DNA of 64,000 bases, taken from Nocardioides dokdonensis FR1436. GTDB taxonomy: Bacteria > Actinomycetota > Actinomycetes > Propionibacteriales > Nocardioidaceae. Where the stretch lies: positions 1,488,001-1,552,000 of the forward strand of contig NZ_CP015079.1 in the NCBI RefSeq assembly GCF_001653335.1. The letters run 5' to 3'. The notes under the pieces were generated by a model that was not told the DNA's origin, searched no databases, and worked only from the letters and a program-made list of their open reading frames with translations. Of the stretch, positions 40,117 through 49,361 are shown in pieces (position 1 is the first letter of the stretch; each line of letters opens with the position of its first letter). Position numbers and translations under genes: made by a program.

Positions 40117-43100
40117 TGACCACCGACTTCGACGTCTGCGCCCCGACGCTGCCGGCCCCGGGCACCACCACCCTGCTCGAGGCCAGCGCGGGCACCGGCA
40201 AGACCTGGACCATCGGCGCGCTCGTGACCCGCTACGTCGTCGAGGGCGTGGCCCGGCTCGACGACATGCTCGTGGTCACCTTCGGCCGGGCCGCCAGCCA
40301 GGAGCTGCGCGAGCGGGTGCGGGCCCAGCTCGTCGAGGCCGAGCGCGCCCTGGCCGGGGACCCCGACGTCCCTGCCGGCAGCGACCTGCTGCGCCTGCTG
40401 GTCGGCGACGGCAGCGACCGGGAGGTCCGGCACCGGCGCGTCCTCGAGGCGCTGGCCGGCTTCGACGCCGCCACCATCGCCACCACCCACCAGTTCTGCG
40501 CCCTGGTGCTGGAGTCCCTCGGTGTCGCCGGTGACACCGACTCCCGGGCCCGGCTCGTCGAGGACCTCGACGACCTGGTGCGCGAGGTGGTCGACGACCT
40601 CTACCTGCGGGCCTTCGCCTTCGCCGAGACCGACCCCGTCTTCAGCCACGCCGACGCCCTGGCGATCGCCCGGGCCGCGGTCCGCGACCCGCAGGCCCGC
40701 CTCGAGCCCGCCGACGCCGACCGGTCCACGCCGGTCGGCCGCCGGGTCGGCTTCGCCGAGAAGGTCCGTGAGGAGCTCGACCTGCGCAAGCGCCGGCTCG
40801 GGATCCTGTCCTACGACGACCTGCTGCTCCAGCTCTCCCGGGCGCTGGAGGCCGAGGACTCGCCGGCGCGCACCCGCATGCAGGAGCGCTGGAGCGTGGT
40901 GCTGGTCGACGAGTTCCAGGACACCGACCCGGTGCAGTGGGAGGTCCTCGACCGGGCGTTCAGCGGCGTCGCCACGATGGTGCTCATCGGTGACCCCAAG
41001 CAGGCCATCTACGCCTTCCGCGGCGGCGACGTCACGACGTACCTCAAGGCGGCCCGCACCGCCGACCGGCGCGAGAGCCTCGGCGTCAACTGGCGCAGCG
41101 ACGCCGCCCTGCTGGCCGCCTGCCAGGAGCTGCTCGTCGGCGCCCGGCTCGGCGACGAGCAGATCGTGGTGCACCCGGTGACCGCCCACCACCGCGACCG
41201 TCGGCTCGAGGGCGCCCCGGTCGAGGCGCCGCTGCGGCTGCGCGCGGTGCGCCGCGACACCTTCGCCCGCCGGCCCACCACGATGCTCACCGTCGCGCAG
41301 GTGCGCCCGCACGTCGCGCGCGACCTGGCCCTCGACGTACGCCGCCTGCTCGCCTCGGGCGCCACCTTCGACGGCCGGGAGCTGGAGCCGCGCGACGTCG
41401 CGGTCATCTCCTACCGCCACGCCGACCTGGCCGCGGCCCAGCGCGCGCTCGTCGAGGTCGGTGTCCCGGCCGTGATCGCCGGCGGGGGCAGCGTCTTCGC
41501 CACCCCGGCGGCCGTGGAGTGGCTGACCCTGCTCGAGGCGCTCGAGCAGCCGCACCGCAGCAGCCGGGTGCGCGCCGCTGCGCTGACCTGCTTCGTGGGC
41601 CGCACCGCCGAGGAGATCGACGCCGGGGGCGGGCCGGAGGCCGACCGGGTCACCGACGAGGTCGCCGACGTGCTGCGTCGCTGGGTCGACCTGGTCGCCC
41701 GGCGTGGCGTGGCCGCGGTGATGGAGGCGGCCTCGGCGTCCGGGATGCCGGCGCGGGTGCTGCGCGAGATCGGGGGCGAGCGTCGCCTCACCGACCTGCG
41801 CCACATCGGCGAGGCGCTGCACGAGACCGCCCAGCGCGAGCACCTCGGGCTCGTCTCGCTGCTCGCCTGGCTGCGCGAGCAGGTGGCCGAGGGTCGCGCG
41901 GGCCGCGGCGCGGAGCGCACCCGCCGGCTCGACTCCGACGCGGCCGCCGTGCAGCTGGTGACCATCCACGCCAGCAAGGGGCTGCAGTACCCCGTCGTCT
42001 ACCTGCCGGCCCTGGCCGACCGCTTCGTGCCCAAGCCGGTGCGGCCCCTCTTCCACGACGACCGCGGCGTGCGCTGCCTCGACGTCGGCGGCCAGCGCGA
42101 CGCCGGCGCCGAGGGCTGGGGCGAGAGCGTGCGGCGCTGGGCCGACGAGGAGGCCGGCGAGTGGCTGCGGCTGCTCTACGTCGCGCTGACCCGCGCCCAG
42201 GGCCAGGTCGTGTGCTGGTGGGCGCCGACCAAGAACGCGACGTCCTCCCCGCTGCACCGCCTGCTGATGCGGCCCGAGGGCGGCCCGAGCGTGCCCGACG
42301 CGCCCGCGGTGCCCGGCGACGACGAGGTCGTCACCCTGTTCTCCGCCTGGGCGCAGCGGGGCGGGCCGGTGCCGGAAGCGGCCCTGTGGGGCGACCCGCC
42401 GCCGGTGCCGCCGCGACCCGAGGTCGGCCACCTGGAGGCCCGGCACTTCGAGCGCGCCGTCGACACCGCGTGGCGGCGGACGTCGTACTCCGCGCTCACC
42501 GCGACGCTGACCGCCGAACCGGCCACCGGCGCCGCCGGTCTCCCCGGCGCGGGGCCCGCCGGGTCCGGTGCCGCGGTCGGCAGCGAGCCTGAGGTCACCC
42601 CGCGCGACGACGAGCCCGACGGCCCGGCGACGGCGAACGCCCCCACCGCGGCGCCGGACGAGCCCGGCACCGCCGCACCCGTGCCCGCCGAGCTGCAGCT
42701 CGACTCCCCGATGGCCGCGCTGCCGGTCGGCGCGACCTTCGGGTCGCTGGTCCACGCCGTGCTCGAGCACACCGACCCGCACGCCCCCGACCTGCACGCC
42801 GAGCTCCTCGGGCACGTCGTCGAGCAGCTCGTGTGGTGGCCTGTCGACGTCGACCCCGAGGCGCTCGCCACAGCGCTGGTCGCGGTGTGCGAGTCACCGC
42901 TGGGCGGTGCCGCGCCGGGGCTGCGGCTGCGGGACGTCGGCCTGCGCGACCGGCTGCGCGAGATGGACTTCGAGCTGCCCCTCTCCGGCGGCGACCTGGC
43001 CCCCGGCGCGGCGGACGACCCGGCCGCGCAGGTGCGCCTCGGCGATCTCGCGCCGCTGCTGCGCCGGCACCTGGACGACGACGACCCGGTGCGCGGCTAC

Positions 43101-43547
43101 GCCACCGCGCTCGAGCAGCCGGCGCTGGGCGACCAGCCCCTGCGGGGCTACCTGACGGGGTCGGTCGACGTGGTCCTGCGCACCCCGGGGTCCGACGGCC
43201 CGCGCTACGTGATCGTCGACTACAAGACCAACTGGCTGGGGCCCATCGACGAACCCCTCACCGCGCACGCCTACCGTCCCGAGGCGCTCGACGCCGCGAT
43301 GGTGCACTCCGACTACCCCCTCCAGGCACTGCTCTACGCCGTGGTGCTGCACCGCTTCCTGCGCTGGCGCCAGCCCGGGTACGACCCCGAGCGGCACCTG
43401 GGCGGGGTGCTCTACCTCTACCTGCGCGGCATGTGCGGCGCGGACACGCCCTGGGTCGACGGCGAGCCCTGCGGCGTCTTCCGCTGGACCCCGCCCGTGG
43501 CCCTGCTGGAGGCCGTCTCGGACCTGCTCGACGGAGGCGCCCCGTGA
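40116..43547 (+). CDS. recB: Exodeoxyribonuclease V subunit beta (UvrD/Rep helicase and nuclease)
   Basis: 1143 aa. It is the 3'-5' helicase and the sole nuclease of RecBCD. Walker A LLEASAGTGKTWTIGALVTR near residue 25, motif II VVLVDEFQDTDPVQWEVLDR, motif III VLIGDPKQAIYAFRGGDV, late helicase motifs with VQLVTIHASKGLQYPVVYLP and WLRLLYVALTRAQGQ, then the C-terminal nuclease with YVIVDYKTNWLGPI, which has the Asp and Lys of the RecB nuclease. About 100 residues near 780-860 are Ala/Pro/Gly-rich, the tether. Overlaps recC and recD. Confidence 0.96.
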   Translation: MTTDFDVCAPTLPAPGTTTLLEASAGTGKTWTIGALVTRYVVEGVARLDDMLVVTFGRAASQELRERVRAQLVEAERALAGDPDVPAGSDLLRLLVGDGSDREVRHRRVLEALAGFDAATIATTHQFCALVLESLGVAGDTDSRARLVEDLDDLVREVVDDLYLRAFAFAETDPVFSHADALAIARAAVRDPQARLEPADADRSTPVGRRVGFAEKVREELDLRKRRLGILSYDDLLLQLSRALEAEDSPARTRMQERWSVVLVDEFQDTDPVQWEVLDRAFSGVATMVLIGDPKQAIYAFRGGDVTTYLKAARTADRRESLGVNWRSDAALLAACQELLVGARLGDEQIVVHPVTAHHRDRRLEGAPVEAPLRLRAVRRDTFARRPTTMLTVAQVRPHVARDLALDVRRLLASGATFDGRELEPRDVAVISYRHADLAAAQRALVEVGVPAVIAGGGSVFATPAAVEWLTLLEALEQPHRSSRVRAAALTCFVGRTAEEIDAGGGPEADRVTDEVADVLRRWVDLVARRGVAAVMEAASASGMPARVLREIGGERRLTDLRHIGEALHETAQREHLGLVSLLAWLREQVAEGRAGRGAERTRRLDSDAAAVQLVTIHASKGLQYPVVYLPALADRFVPKPVRPLFHDDRGVRCLDVGGQRDAGAEGWGESVRRWADEEAGEWLRLLYVALTRAQGQVVCWWAPTKNATSSPLHRLLMRPEGGPSVPDAPAVPGDDEVVTLFSAWAQRGGPVPEAALWGDPPPVPPRPEVGHLEARHFERAVDTAWRRTSYSALTATLTAEPATGAAGLPGAGPAGSGAAVGSEPEVTPRDDEPDGPATANAPTAAPDEPGTAAPVPAELQLDSPMAALPVGATFGSLVHAVLEHTDPHAPDLHAELLGHVVEQLVWWPVDVDPEALATALVAVCESPLGGAAPGLRLRDVGLRDRLREMDFELPLSGGDLAPGAADDPAAQVRLGDLAPLLRRHLDDDDPVRGYATALEQPALGDQPLRGYLTGSVDVVLRTPGSDGPRYVIVDYKTNWLGPIDEPLTAHAYRPEALDAAMVHSDYPLQALLYAVVLHRFLRWRQPGYDPERHLGGVLYLYLRGMCGADTPWVDGEPCGVFRWTPPVALLEAVSDLLDGGAP

Positions 43548-45367
43548 CCCAGCCCGACCCGCTGCCCGCCCACGACCACCGCCGCGCGCGCTCCGCCTCC
43601 GGGCTGCTGGCGCGCTTCAACGACACCGGCCTGGTCGAGACCGCCGACGTGCACGTGGCCCGCCGGGTTGCGGCGCTGGCCGGTGAGAGCGACGACCAGG
43701 TGCTGCTCGCCGTGGCGCTCGCGGTGCGCGGGGTGCGCTCCGGGTCGGTCTGCGTCGACCTCGCCACCGTCCCGGCCCTGCTCGAGCACCCCGACTGGCC
43801 CGAGCCGGGGGCCTGGGTCGCGGCGGTCGCCGCCTCCCCGCTGGTCGACCAGGGCGTGCTGCACGTCGAGGACGGCACCGTCTACCTCGACCGCTACCAC
43901 CGCCTCGAGACGCAGGTCTGCGACGACCTGGTCACCCGGGTCGCGGCGCCGGCGCCGCAGGTCGACCACGCCTCCCTCGAGGCGGCCCGCGCCCGGATCC
44001 GCGGCGCGCGCCTCAGCGACCAGCAGGAGCGGGCCGCTGTCGGTGCCGTCGGACGCTGGACCACCGTGCTCACCGGTGGGCCCGGCACCGGCAAGACGAC
44101 GACGGTGGCCCGGTTGCTGGTGCTCCTCGCCGACCAGGCCGCGGCCCGCGGCGAGCGGTTCTCGGTGGCCCTGACCGCGCCCACCGGCAAGGCCGCGACC
44201 CGGCTCCAGGAGGCCGTGCTCGCCGAGCTGGCCGGCCTCGACCCGGCCGACCGCGAGCGGGTCGGGCGACCCGAGACGATGACCCTGCACCGGCTGCTGG
44301 GCTGGCGGCCCGACAACGCCACCCGCTTCCGCCACGACCGCGGCAACCGGCTCAAGCACGACCTCGTCGTCGTCGACGAGTCCTCGATGGTCGAGCTGAC
44401 GATGATGGGGCGCCTGCTCGAGGCGATGCGTCCGGAGTCCCGGCTGGTCCTGGTCGGGGACCCCCGCCAGCTGACCTCGGTGGGTGCGGGTGCGGTGCTC
44501 GCCGACGTCGTGCGCGGCTTCGCCGACCACTTCGGCGAGGACTCCGCGGCCTCCCCGGTGGCCTCGCTGAGCGAGAACTTCCGTTCCACCGAGGACATCA
44601 AGCAGCTCGCCGAGGCGCTGCGCCTCGGGGACGCCGACGAGGTGCTGGCGACGCTGCGACGCCCCAGCGACGAGGTCGAGCTGGTCGAGCTGCCCCCCGA
44701 GCCAGGGCCCGGCGAGGCCACGACGGCGGTGCCCGCGGTCGCCGCGGCGCTGCGCGAGCGCTCTCTCGACCTCGCCCTGCGGGTCCGGCGGCACGCCGAG
44801 GCCGGCGAGCACGAGCCGGCCGTGGCCGCCCTGGACACCCACCGGCTGCTGTGCGCGCACCGCGATGGGCCGTTCGGCGTACGGTTCTGGAACCGGCAGG
44901 TCGAGCGGTGGCTGGCCGAGGAGCTCGGCGAGCCCGTGCTCGGCGAGTGGTACGTCGGCCGCCCGTTGCTGGTGACCACCAACGACTACACGCTCGAGGT
45001 CTACAACGGCGAGACCGGCGCGGTCGTGCGCCAGCCCGACGGCCGCTTGCGCGCCTGGATCTCCGGCTCCGAGCAGCTGCGCGACTTCTCCCCGGCCCGT
45101 CTCGAGGCCGTCGAGACCATGCACGCCATGACGGTGCACAAGAGCCAGGGCAGCCAGGCCGCGCACGTGACCGTGCTGCTGCCCGAGGCCGACTCGCGGC
45201 TGCTGACCCGCGAGCTCTTCTACACCGCGATCACCCGCGCCCAGCAGCACGTGCGGGTCGTGGCCTCCGAGGCCGCGGTGCGGGCCGCCGTGGGGCGCGA
45301 GGCGCAGCGGGCCTCGGGGCTGCGCGAGCGGCTGGCCCGCAGCCTGTCCGCGGCCACGGCGGGGTGA
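43544..45367 (+). CDS. recD: Exodeoxyribonuclease V subunit alpha (5'-3' helicase)
   Basis: 607 aa. Superfamily 1B helicase: Walker A VLTGGPGTGKTTTVARLLVL near residue 175, ALTAPTGKAATRLQEAV, Walker B LVVVDESSMVELTMM, LVGDPRQLTSVGAGAVLADV, and the C-terminal ETMHAMTVHKSQGSQAAHVT then LFYTAITRAQQHV. The GTG at 43544 overlaps recB by 4 bp and defines the start. The N-terminal 150 residues contact RecC. Gene order recC-recB-recD matches many actinobacteria that also own AdnAB. Confidence 0.96.
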   Translation: MTQPDPLPAHDHRRARSASGLLARFNDTGLVETADVHVARRVAALAGESDDQVLLAVALAVRGVRSGSVCVDLATVPALLEHPDWPEPGAWVAAVAASPLVDQGVLHVEDGTVYLDRYHRLETQVCDDLVTRVAAPAPQVDHASLEAARARIRGARLSDQQERAAVGAVGRWTTVLTGGPGTGKTTTVARLLVLLADQAAARGERFSVALTAPTGKAATRLQEAVLAELAGLDPADRERVGRPETMTLHRLLGWRPDNATRFRHDRGNRLKHDLVVVDESSMVELTMMGRLLEAMRPESRLVLVGDPRQLTSVGAGAVLADVVRGFADHFGEDSAASPVASLSENFRSTEDIKQLAEALRLGDADEVLATLRRPSDEVELVELPPEPGPGEATTAVPAVAAALRERSLDLALRVRRHAEAGEHEPAVAALDTHRLLCAHRDGPFGVRFWNRQVERWLAEELGEPVLGEWYVGRPLLVTTNDYTLEVYNGETGAVVRQPDGRLRAWISGSEQLRDFSPARLEAVETMHAMTVHKSQGSQAAHVTVLLPEADSRLLTRELFYTAITRAQQHVRVVASEAAVRAAVGREAQRASGLRERLARSLSAATAG

Positions 45368-45428
45368 TCCCGGCCCGGGCCTGCTCCCGGTTCGCGACAC
45401 CTGCCCGCAACACGAGGCGACTACTGTC

Positions 45429-46040
45429 GTGGGCGTGTCCTTCCTGCTGCGTGTCGAGCTGCCCGACGTCCCTGGCTCCCTGGGGCGCCTGGCGACCAGC
45501 ATCGGTGAGGCGGGCGGCGACATCGAGGCCATCGAGATCATCGAGAAGATCGACGGCTCGGCGATCGACGACGTGCTGCTCGAGCTCGAGCCGGGCACCA
45601 TGCCCGACGCCATCGTCACCGCCTGCCACGCGCTGCCCGGGGTCCGGGTCGTGTGGATCAGCCGGTACGCCGCCGGCGGCCAGCTCTTCCTCGACCTCGA
45701 GGCCGTGGAGGAGCTCACCGCCAACCCCGCCCAGGCGCTGGACCGTCTCATCGACCTGCTGCCGCTGACCTTCCGCGCCGACTGGGCGGCGCGCGTGCAC
45801 CGGGTGCAGGGCATCGTGCACGCCACCGACGCCGCACCCTCGGAGCTCCCGTTCGTCGAGGTGGTGCGCACCAAGCGCATCGAGATCGACGGCGACGACA
45901 ACAACGTCTACGTCGCCGCCTACCTGACCGGCAACGAGGTGGTCCTGCTCGGCCGTCGGGGCGGCCCCGAGTTCCTGGACTCCGAGCTGGCCCGCGCAGG
46001 ACACCTGTGCGCACTGGCCGTCGGGATCGCCCGGCCCTGA
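45429..46040 (+). CDS. ACT domain-containing amino-acid-binding protein
   Basis: 203 aa. The N-terminal ACT pattern is clear: FLLRVELPDVPGSLGRLATS then IGEAGGDIEAIEIIE and IDDVLLELEPGTMPDAIVTA (about residues 3-78). The rest (residues 90-203) has no clear domain, although it resembles a regulatory module of amino-acid enzymes. ACT domains bind amino acids and change partner activity. I chose GTG 45429 because GAGG lies 11 bp upstream; GTG 45435 is the alternative. The last four bases are part of a 14-bp triplicated repeat. Confidence 0.78.
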   Translation: MGVSFLLRVELPDVPGSLGRLATSIGEAGGDIEAIEIIEKIDGSAIDDVLLELEPGTMPDAIVTACHALPGVRVVWISRYAAGGQLFLDLEAVEELTANPAQALDRLIDLLPLTFRADWAARVHRVQGIVHATDAAPSELPFVEVVRTKRIEIDGDDNNVYVAAYLTGNEVVLLGRRGGPEFLDSELARAGHLCALAVGIARP

Positions 46041-46080
46041 GGAGACGGCCCTGAGGAGACGGCCCTGAGGAGACGGCCCT
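46033..46080. repeat. Short tandem repeat, three 14-bp units
   Basis: GGCCCTGAGGAGAC is repeated exactly at 46033-46046, 46047-46060 and 46061-46074, with GGCCCT of a fourth (46075-46080). The first unit holds the stop codon of the ACT gene; each unit carries GAGGAG, which looks like a ribosome-binding site, 38 bp before menB. It may be a slippage-grown stretch. Confidence 0.8.
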
Positions 46081-46117
46081 GGACCGGAGGCCGGGGCGGG
46101 TCGATAGCCTGCTCGCC

Positions 46118-47035
46118 ATGAGCGCCATCGACGCAGTGTCGGAGATCTTCGACGCCGAGGCCTGGTACGTCGTCCCCGGCTTCGAGGACCTGACCGACCT
46201 GACCTACCACCGGGCCCGCGCCCACGGCACCGTCCGGGTGGCCTTCGACCGGCCCGACGTGCTCAACGCGTTCCGCCCGCACACGGTCGACGAGCTGCTG
46301 CGGGTGCTCGAGCACGCCCGCACCTCCAGCGACGTCGGCTGCGTGCTGCTGACCGGCAACGGCCCGGGCGAGCGGCACGGCAAGTGGGCCTTCTGCACCG
46401 GCGGCGACCAGCGCATCCGCGGCCGCGCCGGCTACCAGTACGCCGAGGGCGAGAGCGCCGAGACCGTCGACAAGGCCCGTCTCGGGCGGCTGCACATCCT
46501 CGAGGTGCAGCGGCTGATCCGCTTCATGCCCAAGGTCGTCATCGCCGTGGTGCCCGGCTGGGCCGCCGGCGGCGGGCACTCGCTGCACGTGGTGTGCGAC
46601 CTGACCCTGGCCAGCGCCGAGGAGGCGCGCTTCAAGCAGACCGACGCCGACGTCGGCTCCTTCGACGGCGGCTTCGGGTCGGCGTACCTGGCCCGTCAGG
46701 TGGGCCAGAAGAAGGCCCGCGAGATCTTCTTCCTCGGCGCCGAGTACTCCGCCGCCGAGGCGGTGGCGATGGGTGCGGTCAACCAGGCCGTCCCGCACGC
46801 CGAGCTCGAGACGGTCGCCCTGGAGTGGGGTCGCCTCGTCAACGGCAAGAGCCCCACCGCGCAGCGGATGCTCAAGTACTCCTTCAACGCCATCGACGAC
46901 GGCCTGGTCGGCCAGCAGCTCTTCGCCGGCGAGACCACTCGCCTGGCCTACATGACCGACGAGGCCGCCGAGGGGCGCGACCAGTTCCTCGAGAAGCGCG
47001 ACCCGGACTGGTCCGAGTACCCCTGGTACTACTGA
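46118..47035 (+). CDS. menB: 1,4-dihydroxy-2-naphthoyl-CoA synthase
   Basis: 305 aa, the length of actinobacterial MenB. It closes the second ring of the naphthoquinone in menaquinone synthesis, from o-succinylbenzoyl-CoA. Crotonase fold: oxyanion hole in WAFCTGGDQRIRGRAGYQY (about residues 90-108) and GWAAGGGHSLHVVCDLTLAS; the DVGSFDGGFGSAYLARQVG block has the Asp and Ser of the active site; C-terminal EKRDPDWSEYPWYY is typical. Start ATG 46118. It is followed 35 bp later by the convergent permease gene. No other men gene is in the window. Confidence 0.96.
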   Translation: MSAIDAVSEIFDAEAWYVVPGFEDLTDLTYHRARAHGTVRVAFDRPDVLNAFRPHTVDELLRVLEHARTSSDVGCVLLTGNGPGERHGKWAFCTGGDQRIRGRAGYQYAEGESAETVDKARLGRLHILEVQRLIRFMPKVVIAVVPGWAAGGGHSLHVVCDLTLASAEEARFKQTDADVGSFDGGFGSAYLARQVGQKKAREIFFLGAEYSAAEAVAMGAVNQAVPHAELETVALEWGRLVNGKSPTAQRMLKYSFNAIDDGLVGQQLFAGETTRLAYMTDEAAEGRDQFLEKRDPDWSEYPWYY

Positions 47036-47069
47036 CCCGGCGTGTTCGGGCCAGGTCTGCCGGGCATGC

Positions 47070-48497
47070 TCAGTCGCGCGAGCTCCGCGTCCGAACGGCC
47101 TCGACGAGCTGGCGCTCGGCATCCGGACCCGGCCCGACCCGGGGCAGCCGGAGCATCAGCACCGCACCGGCTCCCCACCAGACGATGAGGATGAGCCACT
47201 CGTAGGGCCAGACCAGGGCGGCCGGCATCCCCGGCATGAACAGGATGCCCAGTCCGAAGGTGAGTACGGCGGCGGCCACCCCGACGCCGGAGCCGCCGCT
47301 CACCCGGAACGGCCGCTCCATCTCGGGCTCGCGGGAACGCAGGAGGACGAACGTGACGGTCACGAAGAAGAAGGCGATGACGATCACGAACCCGCCGGCA
47401 TCGACCAGCCAGACCAGCATCTGACGGCCGAACAGGGGCGCCACGATCGAGAGCCCCCCGACGAACAGGATCGCGTTGCTGGGCGTCCGGTAGCTGGGGT
47501 GCATCTTGCCGAACCAGCTCGGCACCATCCCGGAGGTCGCCATCGCGTAGAGCAGCCGGCTCGCCCCGATCATGAAGCCGTTCCAGCTGGTCAGGATGCC
47601 GGCGATACCGCCGACCACCAGGACGTCGCCCATGGTCTCGCTGCTCCAGAGGGCGGCCATCCCGTCGGCCGCGGAGAGCTCGGACCCAGCGAGCACGTCC
47701 ATGGGCAGCGACGACCCGACAGTGAGCATCACCAGGACGTAGAAGCTCGCCGCAGCAAGGACCGAGACGACCACGAGCTTGCCGATCTGCTTGAACGGGA
47801 GGTTGATCTCCTCCGCCGACTGCGGGATCACGTCGAAGCCCACGAAGAGGAACGGCACCGCGACCAGCACCGCGAGGACACCCCCGGCGCCGTCGTTGAA
47901 CAGGGGGGTCATGTTGTCGGTGTCGCCGCCGATGAACGACCCGAACACCAGCAACGCACCTACGACGAGGAGGAACGCGACCGCGAACGTCTGGAAGACG
48001 GCGGCCGGCCGAACCCCCACGTAGTTCAGCGCGGTGATCACGAGGGCACCGACCACCCCGACCGCCACCCAGGAGGCGTACACCTCGTAGCCGGCCACCG
48101 TCCACAGCTTCCCGGCGAGCATGTCGGGTGCGAGGAACAGCACCGTCTGGGGCAGCGCCACCGCCTCGAACGCGACCACGGAGATGTAGCCGAGCACGAG
48201 GCTCCACGAGCACACGAAGGCAGAGCGTGAGCCGAGCCCTCGCAGCACGTAGTTGTGCTCACCACCGGCCTGGGGCATCGCCGAGACCAGCTCCGCGTAG
48301 GTGAGCCCCACCAGCGCCATGATGATGCCGCCGACCACGAAGGCGAGAGCGGCTCCGAGAGTCCCTGCGTCCTGCAGGAAGCCACCGGTCAGGACGATCC
48401 AGCCGAAGCCGATCATCGCCCCGAAGGCGACCGCCAGGACGTCCCAGCGTCCGAGGACCCGGGTGAAGTTGCTGTCAGCGGAATCCGTGTGCCCCAC
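47070..48497 (-). CDS. APC family amino-acid permease
   Basis: 475 aa polytopic carrier, about twelve helices. The N-terminal motif AFGAMIGFGWIVLTGGFLQD is the substrate-site helix of the APC superfamily; TYAELVSAMPQAGGEHNYVL and PFLFVGFDVIPQSAEEINLP are other hallmarks. It moves amino acids or polyamines; the substrate is not clear. I chose the GTG at 48497 (VGHTDSADSNFTRVLG); in-frame upstream codons exist. It converges on menB and is divergent from the DUF4956 operon, with a 228-bp gap. Confidence 0.9.
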   Translation of the reverse strand: MGHTDSADSNFTRVLGRWDVLAVAFGAMIGFGWIVLTGGFLQDAGTLGAALAFVVGGIIMALVGLTYAELVSAMPQAGGEHNYVLRGLGSRSAFVCSWSLVLGYISVVAFEAVALPQTVLFLAPDMLAGKLWTVAGYEVYASWVAVGVVGALVITALNYVGVRPAAVFQTFAVAFLLVVGALLVFGSFIGGDTDNMTPLFNDGAGGVLAVLVAVPFLFVGFDVIPQSAEEINLPFKQIGKLVVVSVLAAASFYVLVMLTVGSSLPMDVLAGSELSAADGMAALWSSETMGDVLVVGGIAGILTSWNGFMIGASRLLYAMATSGMVPSWFGKMHPSYRTPSNAILFVGGLSIVAPLFGRQMLVWLVDAGGFVIVIAFFFVTVTFVLLRSREPEMERPFRVSGGSGVGVAAAVLTFGLGILFMPGMPAALVWPYEWLILIVWWGAGAVLMLRLPRVGPGPDAERQLVEAVRTRSSRD

Positions 48498-48641
48498 GCC
48501 CGCGACTCTAACCTCGTCGAGCCGGCTCACGAAGCGTTCTGGCGTCGCCGATTCACGGGAGTCCGCGTGGCCCTCGCCGTCCTGGCCCGCCCTCCAGGGG
48601 CCACGGGCTCGCGGAGGACCCCTCACACGTGGCGCACATCG

Positions 48642-48664
48642 GGAACACAGCGTCTTCCCACGTC
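48642..48664 (+). promoter_or_regulatory. Possible ECF-type sigma factor promoter
   Basis: GGAAC (48642-48646) is followed 14 bp later by CGTC (48661-48664), resembling the -35/-10 pair of envelope-stress ECF sigma factors. It lies 62 bp upstream of the DUF4956 start. The spacer is about a base or two shorter than usual, so this is tentative. Confidence 0.3.
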
Positions 48665-48725
48665 CGAGGTGTCACATGGGGTTCACCAAGCGCACCACTC
48701 CTCCCCAGCACGTCAAAGGACTCTC

Positions 48726-49361
48726 ATGTCTGTCTTCGCCTTCATCGCCGCCGATCTCGTGGCCATCGGTCTCATGGTCTTCACGCTGTACTTCCCGCGC
48801 CATCGCCGCCGTGACCTGATCGTCGCGTTCCTGTCGATCAACGTGGGCGTCATGGGGGTCACGTACGCGATGGCCACGGCGGAGCTGTCGCTCGGCTTCG
48901 GGCTCGGCATCTTCGCTGTGCTGTCGATCATCCGGCTGCGCTCCACGGAGATGGACCACGCCGAGATCGCGTACTACTTCACCGCGATCGCACTCGGTCT
49001 GCTGGGAGGGTTCCCCTCGATCTCGCCGTACGTGAGCTTCACGCTGATGGCCGTGCTGCTGGGCGTCATCGCCGTCGGCGACAGCCCGGCGCTGTTCCCC
49101 CGGACCCGCCAGCAGACCATGGTCCTGGACCGTGCCGTGACCGACGAGGCGGCGGCGCGCGACATGCTCGGCACCCTCCTCGGTGCCCGCATCGACCGCG
49201 TGACGCTGCGCAAGGTGGACCTGATCTCCGAGAGCACGGTGTGTGACGTCAGGTTCACCCTGCCGAGTGCCGGCCGAGCCGTCGAGAACTCCCCGGATGC
49301 CCGCATGGGACCGGCTGCCCACGACGTCACCGCCCTCGCCACGTCAACGCGTGTCCGATGA
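48726..49361 (+). CDS. DUF4956 membrane protein
   Basis: 211 aa. Four helices in the first half: FAFIAADLVAIGLMVFTLYF, LIVAFLSINVGVMGVTYAMA, FGLGIFAVLSIIRLRSTEMD, and YYFTAIALGLLGGFPSISPY with a following VSFTLMAVLLGVIAV. The loop FAVLSIIRLRSTEMDHAEIAYYF is very conserved in DUF4956. The cytoplasmic C-terminal part (from about 125) is soluble. Function unknown. The start ATG 48726 has AAAGGA ahead; the stop overlaps the VTC gene (ATGA). In other bacteria DUF4956 genes are often next to VTC and CotH-type genes, to my knowledge, which supports joint work. Confidence 0.88.
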   Translation: MSVFAFIAADLVAIGLMVFTLYFPRHRRRDLIVAFLSINVGVMGVTYAMATAELSLGFGLGIFAVLSIIRLRSTEMDHAEIAYYFTAIALGLLGGFPSISPYVSFTLMAVLLGVIAVGDSPALFPRTRQQTMVLDRAVTDEAAARDMLGTLLGARIDRVTLRKVDLISESTVCDVRFTLPSAGRAVENSPDARMGPAAHDVTALATSTRVR

